Below, one piece after another: positions 1 through 8,890 of a stretch of 64,000 bases of DNA. Under the pieces are notes generated by a model. It saw only the letters and a program-made list of their open reading frames with translations. It was not told the origin of the DNA and made no database searches. Both the position numbers and the translations under genes were made by a program. Each line of letters starts with the position of its first letter. Within the stretch, counting starts at the first letter, position 1. This DNA comes from Aphanothece cf. minutissima CCALA 015. Lineage in GTDB: Bacteria > Cyanobacteriota > Cyanobacteriia > PCC-6307 > Cyanobiaceae. Location of the stretch: assembly GCA_003003925.1 (NCBI GenBank), contig PVWP01000008.1:116385-180384 (forward strand). Reading direction: 5' to 3'.

Positions 1-191
1 CCGACGCCGACGTGCAGCCCCGCCCGTGGCTGCTGGATCTGCGCGGGGCAGAGGCGCTGGGCTGGAGCGACGGCGACTGGGACGAGCGGCTGCGGGCCTC
101 AGCCCTGCGGCGGATCCGGCCGGCCATGTGGCGGCGCAACATCCGGGCGGCGCTGGCGGGCGGCTGGGGACAACGGGGGACGGCTCCCTAG
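1..191 (+). CDS. queG: Epoxyqueuosine reductase, C-terminal fragment
   Basis: Only the last 62 codons are present, read in the frame that begins at base 3; the gene runs off the left edge. QueG reduces epoxyqueuosine to queuosine, the last step of tRNA wobble-base modification, using cobalamin and two 4Fe-4S clusters. The visible part is the tail after the Fe-S domain: a WLLDL segment followed by WDERLR, ALRRIRP and MWRRN, which I recognise as the usual QueG C-terminal repeat-like end. The catalytic part is outside the window. It is followed after 24 bases by the TPR gene on the same strand, matching the queG/TPR/topoisomerase A neighbourhood known from picocyanobacteria. Confidence 0.85.
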   Translation, partial: DADVQPRPWLLDLRGAEALGWSDGDWDERLRASALRRIRPAMWRRNIRAALAGGWGQRGTAP

Positions 192-215
192 GCTGGGGCG
201 ATTCGGGGTGATTCC

Positions 216-1130
216 GTGGGCCGGCGGTTCTGGCGACTGTTCTCCTCCCTCTGCCTGGCCATGCCGCTGACGGCCACCCCCCTGGTGGGCTACGCCCTGC
301 CGGCGCGGGCCCTGGTGCCGTTCGTGTACCTGCCGCAGGAGAAGGAGCTGGAGGGGGCCGGGCTGGGCATTGCCCAGGCGGCGGCGCGCCTGCTGCGCCT
401 CGGCCAGGCGGAGGATGCGGCCCGGCTGGCGGAACTGACCGTGCGGCTGCTGCCGCAGGACCCCCGCGGCTGGGTGCTGCTGGCGGAAGCGGAGCTGCGC
501 AGCAACCAGGTGGAGAAGGCCAAGGTGGCCCTGGCCCGGGCCAAGGAGCTGGATCCCAACAACGCCGGCATCTGGTTCGCCGAGGGTTCGCTGGCGCTGC
601 GGGACGGCAAGCCCCAGGACGCCATCGGCCTGCTGCGGCGGGGGCTGGAGCTGGACAGCAGGAACGCCGGTGCCTACTTCGACCTGGGCAATGCCCAGAT
701 CTTGCTGGGCAACACCCAGGAGGCCCTGGGGTCGTTCGAGCGGGCCGCGGGGCTGCGCAAGGACTTCTGGGAGGCGATCAACAACCAGGGGCTGGTGCTG
801 TACGAGAGCGGCCGCGTCAACGACGCCATCGGCCGCTGGCAGCGGGTGCTGAAGATCAAGCCGGACATCGCCGAGACCTCCCTGGCCCTGGCGGCGGCCC
901 TGTTCGAGCGGGGGCCGGCGGAGCGGGCCCAGGCCCTGAAGCTGGCCGAGACCGCCCTGGCGGAGGAGCCCAACTACGTGAAAGAGAAGTTCCAGAAGGA
1001 GCAGCTGTGGGGGCCGAAGCTGCGGGCAGTGACCGCCCAGCTGCTCGCCCTGCCGGAGCTGAAGGCGGCGGTGGAGCGGGCCCTGGCCAATGCCACCGAC
1101 GGGGACGGGGTCAGCAGCGACGAGTCCTGA
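216..1130 (+). CDS. Exported tetratricopeptide-repeat protein
   Basis: 304 residues from a GTG start. Residues about 1-32 look like a signal peptide: basic start (MGRR), hydrophobic core, then ALPARA. The mature part carries several TPR units, for example WVLLAEAELRSNQ, PNNAGIWFAEGSLAL, GAYFDLGNAQILLG and AINNQGLVLYESG, so it probably acts as a protein-binding scaffold in the periplasm or thylakoid lumen. The exact partner is unknown. It lies between queG and the topoisomerase A gene, all on one strand with short gaps (24 and 64 bases), and is conserved in that position in picocyanobacteria. The very acidic tail (about the last ten residues) has no assigned role. Confidence 0.8.
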   Translation: MGRRFWRLFSSLCLAMPLTATPLVGYALPARALVPFVYLPQEKELEGAGLGIAQAAARLLRLGQAEDAARLAELTVRLLPQDPRGWVLLAEAELRSNQVEKAKVALARAKELDPNNAGIWFAEGSLALRDGKPQDAIGLLRRGLELDSRNAGAYFDLGNAQILLGNTQEALGSFERAAGLRKDFWEAINNQGLVLYESGRVNDAIGRWQRVLKIKPDIAETSLALAAALFERGPAERAQALKLAETALAEEPNYVKEKFQKEQLWGPKLRAVTAQLLALPELKAAVERALANATDGDGVSSDES

Positions 1131-1194
1131 GCCCGGGGGGGCCCGGGCACCATCTGTAGGCTGAGCGCCCTGAGCCGCTGCCCCAAAGGACCGG

Positions 1195-3663
1195 ATGCCG
1201 GACGAGCGCGTCCAACCGATCGCCCTGCATCAGGAGATGCAGCGCTCCTACCTCGAGTACGCGATGAGCGTGATCGTGGGAAGGGCCCTGCCGGATGTGC
1301 GCGATGGGCTCAAGCCGGTGCAGCGGCGCATCCTCTATGCGATGCACGAGCTGGGGCTGACCCCGGACCGGCCCTACCGCAAGTGCGCCCGCGTGGTGGG
1401 CGACGTGCTCGGCAAATACCACCCCCACGGCGACCAGGCCGTCTACGACGCCCTGGTGCGGCTGGTGCAGACCTTCGCCAGCCGCCACCCGCTGCTGGAC
1501 GGCCACGGCAACTTCGGCTCGGTGGACGACGACCCGCCGGCCGCGATGCGGTACACGGAAACCCGGCTGGCGCCGATCGCCAACGAGGCGATGCTCGATG
1601 AGATCGGCAGCGACACGGTCGATTTCGCCCCCAACTTCGACGGCTCCCAGCAGGAGCCGACGGTGCTGCCGGCCCAGCTGCCCTTCCTGCTGCTTAACGG
1701 CTGCACCGGCATCGCCGTGGGCATGGCCACCAGCATCCCGCCCCACAACCTCGGCGAGGTGGTGGAGGCCCTGATCGCCCTGATCCGCAAACCCGACCTG
1801 CCGGAGGAGAAGCTGCTGGCGATGGTGCCGGGCCCGGATTTCCCCACCGGCGGCGAGGTGCTGCTGGGCAGCGGCGTGCGCGACACCTACGCCACCGGCC
1901 GGGGCAGCATCCCGATGCGGGGCGTGGCCCACATCGAGGAGGTGCAGCCCGGCAAGGGGCGCCACCGTCGGGGCGCCGTGGTGGTGACGGAACTGCCGTA
2001 CCAGCTGAGCAAGGCGGGCTGGATCGAGAAGCTGGCCGAGCAGGTGAACGACGGCAAGATCGGCGGCATCGCCGACATCCGCGACGAGAGCGACCGCGAG
2101 GGTATGCGGGTGGTGATCGAACTGCGGCGCGACGCCGAACCCCAGAAGGTGCTGGAGGAGCTGCAGCGCCGCACGGCCCTGCAGAGCAACTTCGGCGCCA
2201 TCCTGCTGACGCTGGTGAACGGCCAGCCCCAGCAGCTGAACCTGCGCCAGATGCTGCAGCAGTTCCTGGAATACCGGGAGCTGACGATCATCCGGCGCAC
2301 CAACCATGTGCTGAAGCGCTGCGAAGACCGGCTGGAGGTGGTGCAGGGGCTGATCAAGGCCCTCGACGACCTCAAGCGGGTGATCGAGATGATCAGCGAG
2401 GCGCGGGATGCCGCCACGGCCCGGGCCAGCCTCCAGGTGCACCTGGATCTGAGCGAGCGCCAGGCCGATGCGGTGCTGGCCATGCCCCTGCGGCGGCTCA
2501 CGGGCCTGGAGCAGGAGGGGCTGCGCAAGGAGGCGGCCGACCTGGAGCAGGAGCGCACCCGGCTGCGGCACCTGCTCAACGACCGCGACACCCTGCTCGA
2601 CACGATGGTCAGCGAGCTCAAGGGGCTGAAGAAGCGTTACGCCACCCCCCGCCGCACCCGGCTGGTGGAAGGGGGCGACGCCCTGGTGGCCCAGCGGGCG
2701 GCGGCGGTGCGGCCCAACACCGAACTGCAGCGGCAGCAGGCCTTCGAGGCCCTGGCCGGCGATGGCCGCCTGCTGATCCAGACCGACGGGGCGGTGCGGA
2801 TCGTCACGCCCCAGATGCTGGGCCGGCTGCACCTGGATCAGGCGGCCGAGCTGGGGGAGCTGCCGCCGCCGGCGCGGCTGATCCTGCCGGTGGCCGAGCA
2901 GCCGGCGTTGCTGGCCTTCAGCGCCGGCGGCAAGGTGGCCCTGCTGCGCTGGGAGTTCGCCGGCCAGAACCCCGGCAGGCTGGAGCGCTTCCTGCCCGAC
3001 AGCCTCCACGGGGAGACGGTGGTGCAGGTGCTGCCGCTGCCCCAGCCGCCGTCGGGAAGCATCGGGCTGCTGAGCACCGATGGGCGCTTCAAACGGCTGC
3101 CGATCGAGGACTTCCTGGAGCTCTCGGGCCGGCCCGCCACGGTGCTGAAGCTGAAGGAGGGGGTGGCCCTGCAACGGGTGGTGCCCTGTCGGGAGGGGGA
3201 GGATCTGGTGGTGGCCACCAGCACCGGACGGATGCTGCGGCTGGCGATCAACGACACCAACCTGCCGGTGCTGGGCCGCACCGCCCAGGGGCCGATGCTG
3301 CTGCGGCTGCTGCCCGGCGAACGGGTGGTGGGGGCGGCGCGGGCGGCGGCGGGCGGCAACGTGCTGCTGGCCAGCCGCCGCGGCCAGGTGAAGCGCCTGC
3401 ATCTCGACAGCCTGCGGCCCTGCCAGCGGGGCGCCATGGGCCAGATCGGCCTGCGCTTCCTGGAGCGCGACGACGCCCTGGTGGACCTGCAGGCGGGTGA
3501 GGCCGGCGTGATCGGCGTGACCCTGGAGGGCGGCGAGGGCCGCAGCCTGCGGCTGGGCGCCGACCAGCTGCCAGCGGAGGACTGCGGCGGTTCCGGCGTG
3601 GCGCTGGAGCTGAAGGCCGGCGATGCGGTGCGGGAACTGGTGCCACTGCTCGGGGGGCCCTAG
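1195..3663 (+). CDS. DNA gyrase / topoisomerase IV subunit A
   Basis: 822 residues, full length for GyrA/ParC. The winged-helix core shows [18 protein letters not shown]-type sequence near residues 19-38, KYHPHGD at 74-80, and the active-site tyrosine in AMRYTETRL (Tyr120), which forms the covalent link to DNA. The C-terminal half is a beta-pinwheel for DNA wrapping. The canonical GyrA box (QRRGGKG-like) is not seen; the nearest match is QRGAMGQ late in the protein, so it may be the topoisomerase-IV-like paralogue that picocyanobacteria keep beside queG rather than the supercoiling gyrase. I therefore leave the symbol open. The stop codon overlaps by 4 bases the convergent gene on the other strand. 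Confidence 0.93.
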   Translation: MPDERVQPIALHQEMQRSYLEYAMSVIVGRALPDVRDGLKPVQRRILYAMHELGLTPDRPYRKCARVVGDVLGKYHPHGDQAVYDALVRLVQTFASRHPLLDGHGNFGSVDDDPPAAMRYTETRLAPIANEAMLDEIGSDTVDFAPNFDGSQQEPTVLPAQLPFLLLNGCTGIAVGMATSIPPHNLGEVVEALIALIRKPDLPEEKLLAMVPGPDFPTGGEVLLGSGVRDTYATGRGSIPMRGVAHIEEVQPGKGRHRRGAVVVTELPYQLSKAGWIEKLAEQVNDGKIGGIADIRDESDREGMRVVIELRRDAEPQKVLEELQRRTALQSNFGAILLTLVNGQPQQLNLRQMLQQFLEYRELTIIRRTNHVLKRCEDRLEVVQGLIKALDDLKRVIEMISEARDAATARASLQVHLDLSERQADAVLAMPLRRLTGLEQEGLRKEAADLEQERTRLRHLLNDRDTLLDTMVSELKGLKKRYATPRRTRLVEGGDALVAQRAAAVRPNTELQRQQAFEALAGDGRLLIQTDGAVRIVTPQMLGRLHLDQAAELGELPPPARLILPVAEQPALLAFSAGGKVALLRWEFAGQNPGRLERFLPDSLHGETVVQVLPLPQPPSGSIGLLSTDGRFKRLPIEDFLELSGRPATVLKLKEGVALQRVVPCREGEDLVVATSTGRMLRLAINDTNLPVLGRTAQGPMLLRLLPGERVVGAARAAAGGNVLLASRRGQVKRLHLDSLRPCQRGAMGQIGLRFLERDDALVDLQAGEAGVIGVTLEGGEGRSLRLGADQLPAEDCGGSGVALELKAGDAVRELVPLLGGP

Positions 3664-3842
3664 GCCGGCCGCCGGAAGATCAGCACGTGCTCGCTGGCCA
3701 TGGCGGCGGGGTTCTCTACGAAAATCTGAACCAGATCCCAGCCACGGGCGGCCTGGTCATGGATGGCCTGTTCGTACGGGGACGGATCGATCTGGCCGGC
3801 GGTGTAGGCCACCGGGACCCTCAGGAAGGTGTAGGTGTTCAT
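3660..3842 (-). CDS. Small DUF4177-like protein
   Basis: 60 residues. The pattern is typical of DUF4177 proteins: a short start ending in FLRVPV, a long central helix with ARGWDLVQI, and a final strand with LIFRRPA. DUF4177 proteins are small cytoplasmic alpha/beta proteins of unknown function. Its 3' end overlaps the convergent topoisomerase gene by 4 bases. It marks the left end of the accessory stretch. The family call is by motif only. Confidence 0.6.
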   Translation of the reverse strand: MNTYTFLRVPVAYTAGQIDPSPYEQAIHDQAARGWDLVQIFVENPAAMASEHVLIFRRPA

Positions 3843-3920
3843 GGAGAAGCCAGCCGAGCGAGCTGTTCGGCCATGGTGGCGGTGCGGCCGTCAGCGCTGA
3901 TGTCTGCAGCGATGCCGCTT

Positions 3921-4409
3921 TCACCCCTCCAGTTCGATCCGCATCTCCACCATGGTGGGGCGCAGTCCGGCGCCCTCGAACAGGTGCCGGGCGGCGGCAT
4001 TCTGTGACGATGCACTGAGCATCAGGCTGCCGGAGCCCAGGGCGATGGCGGCCTCCTTGGCCGCCGCGAGCAGCCGGCGGCCGATCCCGCCGCTCCTGGC
4101 CTCGGGATCCACGTAGATGTCGTGCAGCCAGGCTCCGGCTCCGCGCAGCTCCACCAGGCTCATCGGCTCCATCCGCACGAAGGCGTAGCCCACCGGTTGG
4201 GTACCGGCCTCGGCGATCAGCAGCACCACCTCCGGACGCTGGAGCTCCGCCTGGAAGAACGCCGCATAGGCGCCCTCGCCGCCCGGCGGCACGGCGAAAC
4301 GGTCGGCATCAAAGCCGACATGCAGCCGTGCGAGGGCGACGCCATAGCGGGCCAGCACCGGCACGTCCGTGGCCGTCGCCCGGCGCACCGTCAGGAGCGG
4401 TTCGTGCAC
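3921..4409 (-). CDS. GNAT-family N-acetyltransferase
   Basis: 162 residues from a GTG start. Acetyl-CoA dependent acetyltransferase fold: N-terminal VRRATATDVPVLARYG, central strand PVGYAFVRM, then motif A in VDPEARSGGIGRRLL, where the G-G-I-G loop binds the CoA pyrophosphate, and a C-terminal SQNAAARHLFEGAGLRP typical of motif B. The substrate cannot be told from sequence. It stands 36 bases downstream of the dehalogenase-like gene on the same strand, so the two could share a transcript. Confidence 0.8.
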   Translation of the reverse strand: MHEPLLTVRRATATDVPVLARYGVALARLHVGFDADRFAVPPGGEGAYAAFFQAELQRPEVVLLIAEAGTQPVGYAFVRMEPMSLVELRGAGAWLHDIYVDPEARSGGIGRRLLAAAKEAAIALGSGSLMLSASSQNAAARHLFEGAGLRPTMVEMRIELEG

Positions 4410-4445
4410 ACCACCTCACCACAACACCGGCCAACGTGGCACACG

Positions 4446-5726
4446 TCAGGTCCGGGCGGCTCCCCCGGGCCCCTGCCGACGTTCGAGCAGGGTGCGCATC
4501 AGCTCCTGGCCCTTGCCGGGTGTGCTCCAGGGGCAGACCTCGATGCAGATGCCGCAGCCGCGGGTTTCGGCGAAGTAGGGAACGCACTTGTCGAAATTCA
4601 CATACCAGCGCCGCTGGCCACGCACCAGCTGCTTCTCCGGGAACAGCGCGTGCGGGGGGCAGGTGGTTTCACAGATGCGGCAGTGGGCGCAGAGGTCGTC
4701 CACACCGATGTCCCTCGGCTGATCGACGGCCAGGGGCAGATCCGTGAGCACGGTGGCCAGACGGACATTCGAGCCGAATTCGGGCGTGATCATCGAGCCG
4801 TGCTTGCCCAGCTGGCCAAGGCCGGCCGCGATGGCGATGGGCACATGCAGCACCTCCGTGCTGGAACCCGGCGCCAGATTGGTGGACGCCTGGGCCGGAT
4901 AGCCCAGGGCACGGATGGCGTGGGCCAACCGGATCGCCACCCGGTTCACGTCCAGGTAGGTCCGCATGATCTGTTGATTGGAGCGCTCACTGGGGGTGTG
5001 CAGCATCTCCTCCCGATCCATCGGCACGGCGACCGCAATGGCGTAGGCGAAGTCAGGGTTGGAGTCGTGGTAGCAGAACTCCGGACGCAGGCGGGTGATG
5101 CCCACCAATCCGGCACCGATCCGGGTGGCCAGGGCCTTGATGTGGGCGGAGGCCTCTTCGGGGGTGCCGAGGGTGGTGACACCGGGCGCCACAGGTCCGA
5201 CCCGGGCCCGGTCCTGCCAGAACATCCGCACGATCAGCCGATGAATGGCGGTGGGCTCCATCACCTGGAAATACCAGTCGAGCTTTCCCCAGGCCCGCCT
5301 GTAGGAATCACCGAAGAACACGTGGTCGGGCCGGCGGAGGCGCTCCTCCCCCAGGCCATTGATAGCGTTCCCGGAGATGGGTGGCTGGCGAAAGGCGAAG
5401 GGATAGGCGGCGGCGGGATACTCCACCTTCATGAACCGCGCCCGTTTGCGGACCGGACCGGGATTGGGGGTGATGTCAGCCGGCACAAAGGCCAGATGGT
5501 CGAAGCGCTGGCTCTGGGGTGGCCCCGGCATGTCCTCCAGCCAGATCACATCGCCGCGGTGAATCCGGCGCTGCTGCATCCAGCGCAGCAGGGGAAACAC
5601 CGTGTGGGTGGCGATCGCCACCGCGATGGTGAAGGCCAGGCGACTGGCCCCCAGGATCCAGAGCCGGCGGCGATCGGCGAGGACGTCCCCGGGACCTGTG
5701 GGTGGAACGAACTTGTGCATGGCCAT
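4446..5726 (-). CDS. Reductive-dehalogenase-like membrane-anchored Fe-S protein
   Basis: 426 residues if started at MAMHKF, the first methionine after the upstream regulator gene ends (a start two codons later is equally possible). A hydrophobic segment at about residues 22-45 probably anchors it in the membrane; no twin-arginine signal is visible. The C-terminal half has the RdhA/QueG-type corrinoid-binding fold, with GLGQLGKHGSMITPEFG near residue 302, then two 4Fe-4S motifs: Cys346/349/352/356 followed by Pro, and Cys381/391/394/398 followed by Pro. Known relatives remove halogens or act on epoxides using cobalamin. The substrate is unknown and dehalogenation is an inference. It is directly behind the TetR gene with a 5-base gap. 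Confidence 0.78.
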   Translation of the reverse strand: MAMHKFVPPTGPGDVLADRRRLWILGASRLAFTIAVAIATHTVFPLLRWMQQRRIHRGDVIWLEDMPGPPQSQRFDHLAFVPADITPNPGPVRKRARFMKVEYPAAAYPFAFRQPPISGNAINGLGEERLRRPDHVFFGDSYRRAWGKLDWYFQVMEPTAIHRLIVRMFWQDRARVGPVAPGVTTLGTPEEASAHIKALATRIGAGLVGITRLRPEFCYHDSNPDFAYAIAVAVPMDREEMLHTPSERSNQQIMRTYLDVNRVAIRLAHAIRALGYPAQASTNLAPGSSTEVLHVPIAIAAGLGQLGKHGSMITPEFGSNVRLATVLTDLPLAVDQPRDIGVDDLCAHCRICETTCPPHALFPEKQLVRGQRRWYVNFDKCVPYFAETRGCGICIEVCPWSTPGKGQELMRTLLERRQGPGGAART

Positions 5727-5731
5727 GGCGC

Positions 5732-6370
5732 TCAGGGGTCCGCTCGGGAAGGGGTGGGGTCGTCGCCCTGCGGCGGGGCGGAACCCTGGCCCGCCAGAAA
5801 GGTGCCCACGCAGGCCTCGCTCCAGGCCCCGGGGTCGGGGAACGGTTGCGGGGTGAGGCCGAGCAGGGCACGGATGAAGCCGAAGCCCTCCCACAGACCC
5901 AGCAGTTGCTCGGCCAGCTCCGCGGCCGGCAGGCTGGAGCGCAGGTCGCCGCGGTCGAGCCCCTGCTGGATCAGCTGGGCCAGGTCGTTCTGGGTGCGCC
6001 CGTAGGCGGAGTCGTAGAAGTCGCCGGCCAGTCCCCTGTTGCCACGCGCCTCCTCGAACATCAGCTGGGCGAACCGGATGATGTCGGGCTGGTTGAGAAA
6101 GTTGAGCAGGTTGGTGCCGTACTGCACCAGGGCGGCTCGGAACGCTGCCGCGGTGGCCACGGTGATGGGGACGCCCCGCTCGAACCCATCCACCTCACGC
6201 TCGACAACGGCCCGCAGCACGGCCTCCATGCTGGGGAAATGCTTGTAGAGCGTGGCCTTCGAAACCGACGCTGCCTTCGCCAGGGCATCGGTGGAGACCC
6301 TGGCGAAACCCTGCTGAAAGAACAGCTCCCGGGCGGCCGAGAGGAGGCGGTCTCGGGGTGGAGCGGCCAT
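5732..6370 (-). CDS. TetR/AcrR-family transcriptional regulator
   Basis: 212 residues. N-terminal helix-turn-helix: LLSAARELFFQQGFARVS then DALAKAASVSKATLYKHFP, the standard TetR signature. The C-terminal ligand domain is unassigned. It is the first gene of a probable two-gene operon with the dehalogenase-like gene (5-base gap), and a perfect 12-bp palindrome lies 25 bases upstream of its start, so autorepression with control of the downstream gene is likely. The inducer may be a substrate of that protein; this is inference. Confidence 0.88.
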   Translation of the reverse strand: MAAPPRDRLLSAARELFFQQGFARVSTDALAKAASVSKATLYKHFPSMEAVLRAVVEREVDGFERGVPITVATAAAFRAALVQYGTNLLNFLNQPDIIRFAQLMFEEARGNRGLAGDFYDSAYGRTQNDLAQLIQQGLDRGDLRSSLPAAELAEQLLGLWEGFGFIRALLGLTPQPFPDPGAWSEACVGTFLAGQGSAPPQGDDPTPSRADP

Positions 6371-6394
6371 GGACAGGGGGCGTCCGACGCAAGA

Positions 6395-6406
6395 TACGGT
6401 ACCGTA
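6395..6406. promoter_or_regulatory. Probable TetR operator
   Basis: A perfect 12-bp palindrome, TACGGTACCGTA, followed at once by a further CCGTAC half-repeat up to base 6412. It sits 25 bases upstream of the TetR start codon. TetR-family proteins often repress their own operon from such sites. Confidence 0.6.
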
Positions 6407-6486
6407 CCGTACTACTCAGACGGAGTTGAGGGGCGCCTCGGGGCAAGCGACCCTCCATGGTCGGGGCGTGGCCTTGGGACCAGGTG

Positions 6487-6702
6487 TCAGGCCTGCTCGG
6501 CCCGGCCCTGGCCGGCCTTCCAGTCGTCGGTCAGCAAGCCGGCGAATCCCCAGTCTTCTTCGTCGATCTCCTGAATGACGACATGGGTGTGTTCGGGCTT
6601 CTTCGCCAGGACCGTGACGAGGGACGCCGTGATCTCCTTCACCAGCTGGGCCTTCTGCGCCCGGGTGGCCCCACGGGTGATCTGCACATTGACGTAGGGC
6701 AT
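6487..6702 (-). CDS. 4-oxalocrotonate-tautomerase-family protein
   Basis: 71 residues starting MPYVNVQITRG, so the catalytic proline would be exposed as residue 1 after removal of methionine. The rest (AQLVKEITASLVTVL, HTHVVIQEIDEEDWGF) follows the small tautomerase family, which keto-enol tautomerises unsaturated acids and acts as a homo-hexamer or trimer in the cytoplasm. The natural substrate is unknown. It is part of a run of small redox/xenobiotic genes on the minus strand. A longer upstream extension of the frame exists but has no sensible protein content, so the MPYV start was chosen. Confidence 0.88.
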   Translation of the reverse strand: MPYVNVQITRGATRAQKAQLVKEITASLVTVLAKKPEHTHVVIQEIDEEDWGFAGLLTDDWKAGQGRAEQA

Positions 6703-6751
6703 GGCGTCTCGAAAGCGGAGAGAAATCGGGAAGACAGGGCCGCCGACAGAC

Positions 6752-7060
6752 TCAGTCGCCGAAGACGGGGCGAAAGAAGCTGCGCTCGTAGCTGATGATG
6801 CAGCGGGTATCCTCCGCATACTGAAAGGCCGCCTGACACTCCGGATCGTCCAGTGACCTGGCGCGATAGGTCTCGTAGGTGGCCAGACTTGGGAACGAGA
6901 ACAGGGCCAGGGCGACATTGCTGGCACCCTCCGAGGGGAGGAAGTAGCCGTGATGCTGGCCCCCATACTTCTCGACGAGCGGAATCCAGCTCTTGCCGTA
7001 ATGCTCGAATTCCTTGAGCTTGTAGGGATCGATGATGTAGCGGAGCGAACAGGTGATCAT
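6752..7060 (-). CDS. NIPSNAP-family protein
   Basis: 102 residues starting MITCSLRYIIDPYKLKEFEHYG. The ferredoxin-like (dimeric alpha/beta barrel) fold of NIPSNAP shows in LRYIIDPYKL, KYGGQHHGYFLP, ALFSFPSLATYETYR, and a final strand RSFFRPVF. Bacterial members are small cytoplasmic proteins of poorly known function, often beside oxidoreductases. An upstream in-frame start would add 12 residues without family similarity. It is followed by the tautomerase gene after 49 bases. Confidence 0.8.
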   Translation of the reverse strand: MITCSLRYIIDPYKLKEFEHYGKSWIPLVEKYGGQHHGYFLPSEGASNVALALFSFPSLATYETYRARSLDDPECQAAFQYAEDTRCIISYERSFFRPVFGD

Positions 7061-7150
7061 CAACGGTGCAGAGCACAACAGGGGCCACCCCAGCAAGACT
7101 AGGCGCTCAGGCTTGAACCTTCACAGAATCGAGGTGGTGCCTCGCTGGCG

Positions 7151-7771
7151 CTACCAACTGGACACCAGTTCCCGGAGCCTTGTCTGTGCGGTGTCCAACC
7201 CCCTTCTCTCGGCATCGTCACCAAGATCCAGCCCGGTGGCATGGATGAATTGCAGATCCATCACACCCATGAATCGAAACGCATAGCGCAGCCCAGGCTC
7301 CAGGCAATCCCACCCTTCAAAGGGCGAGCCAGGGCCGTACTCGACACCGCGGGTCGTGATGAAAAGCACCTTCTTGCCCTCGGCCAGCCCGCTGTACTGG
7401 CCGTTCTCAAGGCGGAACGTGCGTCCCACGCGAACCACCTGATCAATGTAGGCTTTGAAGTTGGATGGCATTCCAAAGTTGTGCATGGGCACGCTGAAGA
7501 CACAATGATCCGCCGCCAGAAACTCATTGACCAGCTCATCGGAAAAGGCCAGCAGCTCAGCCATGTCACCTGTCAGGGCTTCCGGGGGTGTGAAGTCGGC
7601 GGCGATCCACTCTTCGGTGAGGTGGGGAACAGGTGTCAGGCGTAAGTCCCGATACGTCACGGCGTCATCAGGATGGCTGTTCAGCCAGGCATCCATGAAC
7701 TCCCGCGCCAATCTTCGAGACCTGGATCGTTCACTCCGTGGGCTGGAGTCAACATGCAGGATGTTTGCCAT
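7151..7771 (-). CDS. azoR: FMN-dependent NADH-azoreductase
   Basis: 206 residues from MANILHVDSSPR, where the DSSPRSERSRSR segment is the flavodoxin-like FMN phosphate loop. Further family marks are VFSVPMHNFGMPSNFKAYID (FMN ring binding) and FITTRGVEYGPGSP. AzoR enzymes reduce azo dyes and, physiologically, quinones, using NADH. In many bacteria azoR is controlled by a divergent HxlR-type regulator; here a broken one lies divergently at 7881-8060. Two in-frame methionines upstream were not used because similarity begins at MANIL. Confidence 0.9.
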   Translation of the reverse strand: MANILHVDSSPRSERSRSRRLAREFMDAWLNSHPDDAVTYRDLRLTPVPHLTEEWIAADFTPPEALTGDMAELLAFSDELVNEFLAADHCVFSVPMHNFGMPSNFKAYIDQVVRVGRTFRLENGQYSGLAEGKKVLFITTRGVEYGPGSPFEGWDCLEPGLRYAFRFMGVMDLQFIHATGLDLGDDAERRGLDTAQTRLRELVSSW

Positions 7772-7812
7772 CGCGTCAGCCATGTTGTTGGTCAACTGCC
7801 AGAGACTAAGCC

Positions 7813-7864
7813 GGTCACTCGCTGGCGTAAAGTAGCAACCAAAAGGTCACTCGTTACCAAAAGG
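7813..7864. promoter_or_regulatory. Direct repeats between azoR and the HxlR remnant
   Basis: GGTCACTCG occurs at 7813-7821 and again at 7845-7853, exactly 32 bases (about three helical turns) apart, and ACCAAAAGG occurs at 7838-7846 and 7856-7864. They lie in the divergent promoter region upstream of azoR, where an HxlR-type regulator would bind. Function is inferred from position. Confidence 0.4.
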
Positions 7865-7880
7865 AAGCCAGTCCATCCCC

Positions 7881-8060
7881 ATGACTGAGCCCAAGTGCTG
7901 TCCGCTGGAAAGCCTGCTGAAAAACATCTCCGGCCAATGGACGGTCTCTATCCTCTGGATTCTTGAGACCGATGGTGCCCTTCGCTTTGGGGAACTGGGA
8001 CGCGAGGCGAATCCATCCATCACCCGGATTGGCTGCTCCACCATCCCCCCAACTGGGTGA
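7881..8060 (+). pseudogene. Truncated HxlR-family regulator
   Basis: The open frame of 59 codons begins MTEPKCCPLESLLKNISGQWT, with the HxlR hallmark Cys-Pro near the N-terminus, then the ISGQWTVSILWIL helix and LRFGEL. Family members normally run about 100-120 residues through a winged helix ending near a PP-V-Y-L-T motif. Here similarity stops after RFGELGREANPS and a stop codon follows soon after, so the recognition helix and wing are missing. The next gene on the other strand begins only 20 bases downstream, which points to deletion rather than a simple point mutation. It is probably the former divergent regulator of azoR. Confidence 0.65.
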
Positions 8061-8080
8061 GGTCCGTGCAGCACGAAACC

Positions 8081-8659
8081 TCAAAGCCGAGTGGCAACGA
8101 TGATGCCACTCGCCCATGACAGCTTGGTCACGTGGAATCTGGTGTCGGAGACGAGCTGATGGATTAAGTCGTCGACTTTGGAGGCATGGCCATCAGGCCA
8201 GTTGGTCTGCGGAAGCATATCGTCAATGATGTAGAGGCCACCCTTGCTGAGCAACTGTAGGGTTTGATCAAGCAACCGATACTTGCCAGACCATGTGTCC
8301 GCAAAGATGAAGTCGTACTGGGCATCCCCCTGCGACTGCAGGAACGCATCGCCATCGGCGCAGACGATCTCCAGCCGAGGATCCGAGCCAAGGTGCTTGT
8401 CGAGTATCCCCAGGAAGGACGCGTCATTGTCCACAGTCGTCAAAGACGACGTCTGATCCATCCCATCAAGAATCCATGCCGTCGAAAGACCCGTTCCCGA
8501 GCCCAGCTCCAGAAAGCGACCGGACGGCTTTGAAGCGGCCAGAGTCCTCAACAGCGAGCAGGTCAATAGGTCTGAAGCCATCGAAAATCCTGACGCCACC
8601 GTGTCATGCCACAGGCCCTCCATGGCCCTGGGTTGGTTCAGCTTCTCCTGGTCGTTCAT
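8081..8659 (-). CDS. Class I SAM-dependent methyltransferase
   Basis: 192 residues. Motif I is FLELGSGTGLSTAW near residue 49, the acidic residue after the second strand is in TTVDND, and DFIFADTWSGKY corresponds to motif IV. The pattern DGDAFLQSQG and IIDDMLPQ suggests the O-methyltransferase-like group that uses an exposed carboxylate or hydroxyl, but the substrate is unknown. It is an isolated gene on the minus strand. Between it and the next gene (8660-8890) I see nothing recognisable. Confidence 0.8.
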   Translation of the reverse strand: MNDQEKLNQPRAMEGLWHDTVASGFSMASDLLTCSLLRTLAASKPSGRFLELGSGTGLSTAWILDGMDQTSSLTTVDNDASFLGILDKHLGSDPRLEIVCADGDAFLQSQGDAQYDFIFADTWSGKYRLLDQTLQLLSKGGLYIIDDMLPQTNWPDGHASKVDDLIHQLVSDTRFHVTKLSWASGIIVATRL

Positions 8660-8890
8660 CGCACGACCTTAATCGATGGCTACCGATGGCGTCATCCAAT
8701 GTCTTCCCGTGATTCCGTCGGATGGGACTGGGCCAGGATTGCAGCGATACCTTCAAGGTCAACGATGAACACCGCTGATCCAACCATCCTCGACGACCGG
8801 GAAAATCGGCTGGTCGCCATCTGCTTCTCAGCAGTCACCTGGACGGAGAGTCAGGCCAGGCGGGGGTGGTTCAGCTAGGCTCCCACCATC

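Noticed and set aside
1111-3402. 763-codon minus-strand frame opposite the topoisomerase gene
   Set aside because: Shadow of a well-supported gene, composed mainly of Gln, His, Arg and Leu without domain.
4122-6005. 627-codon plus-strand frame opposite the GNAT, dehalogenase-like and TetR genes
   Set aside because: Covers three recognised minus-strand genes with no protein pattern of its own.
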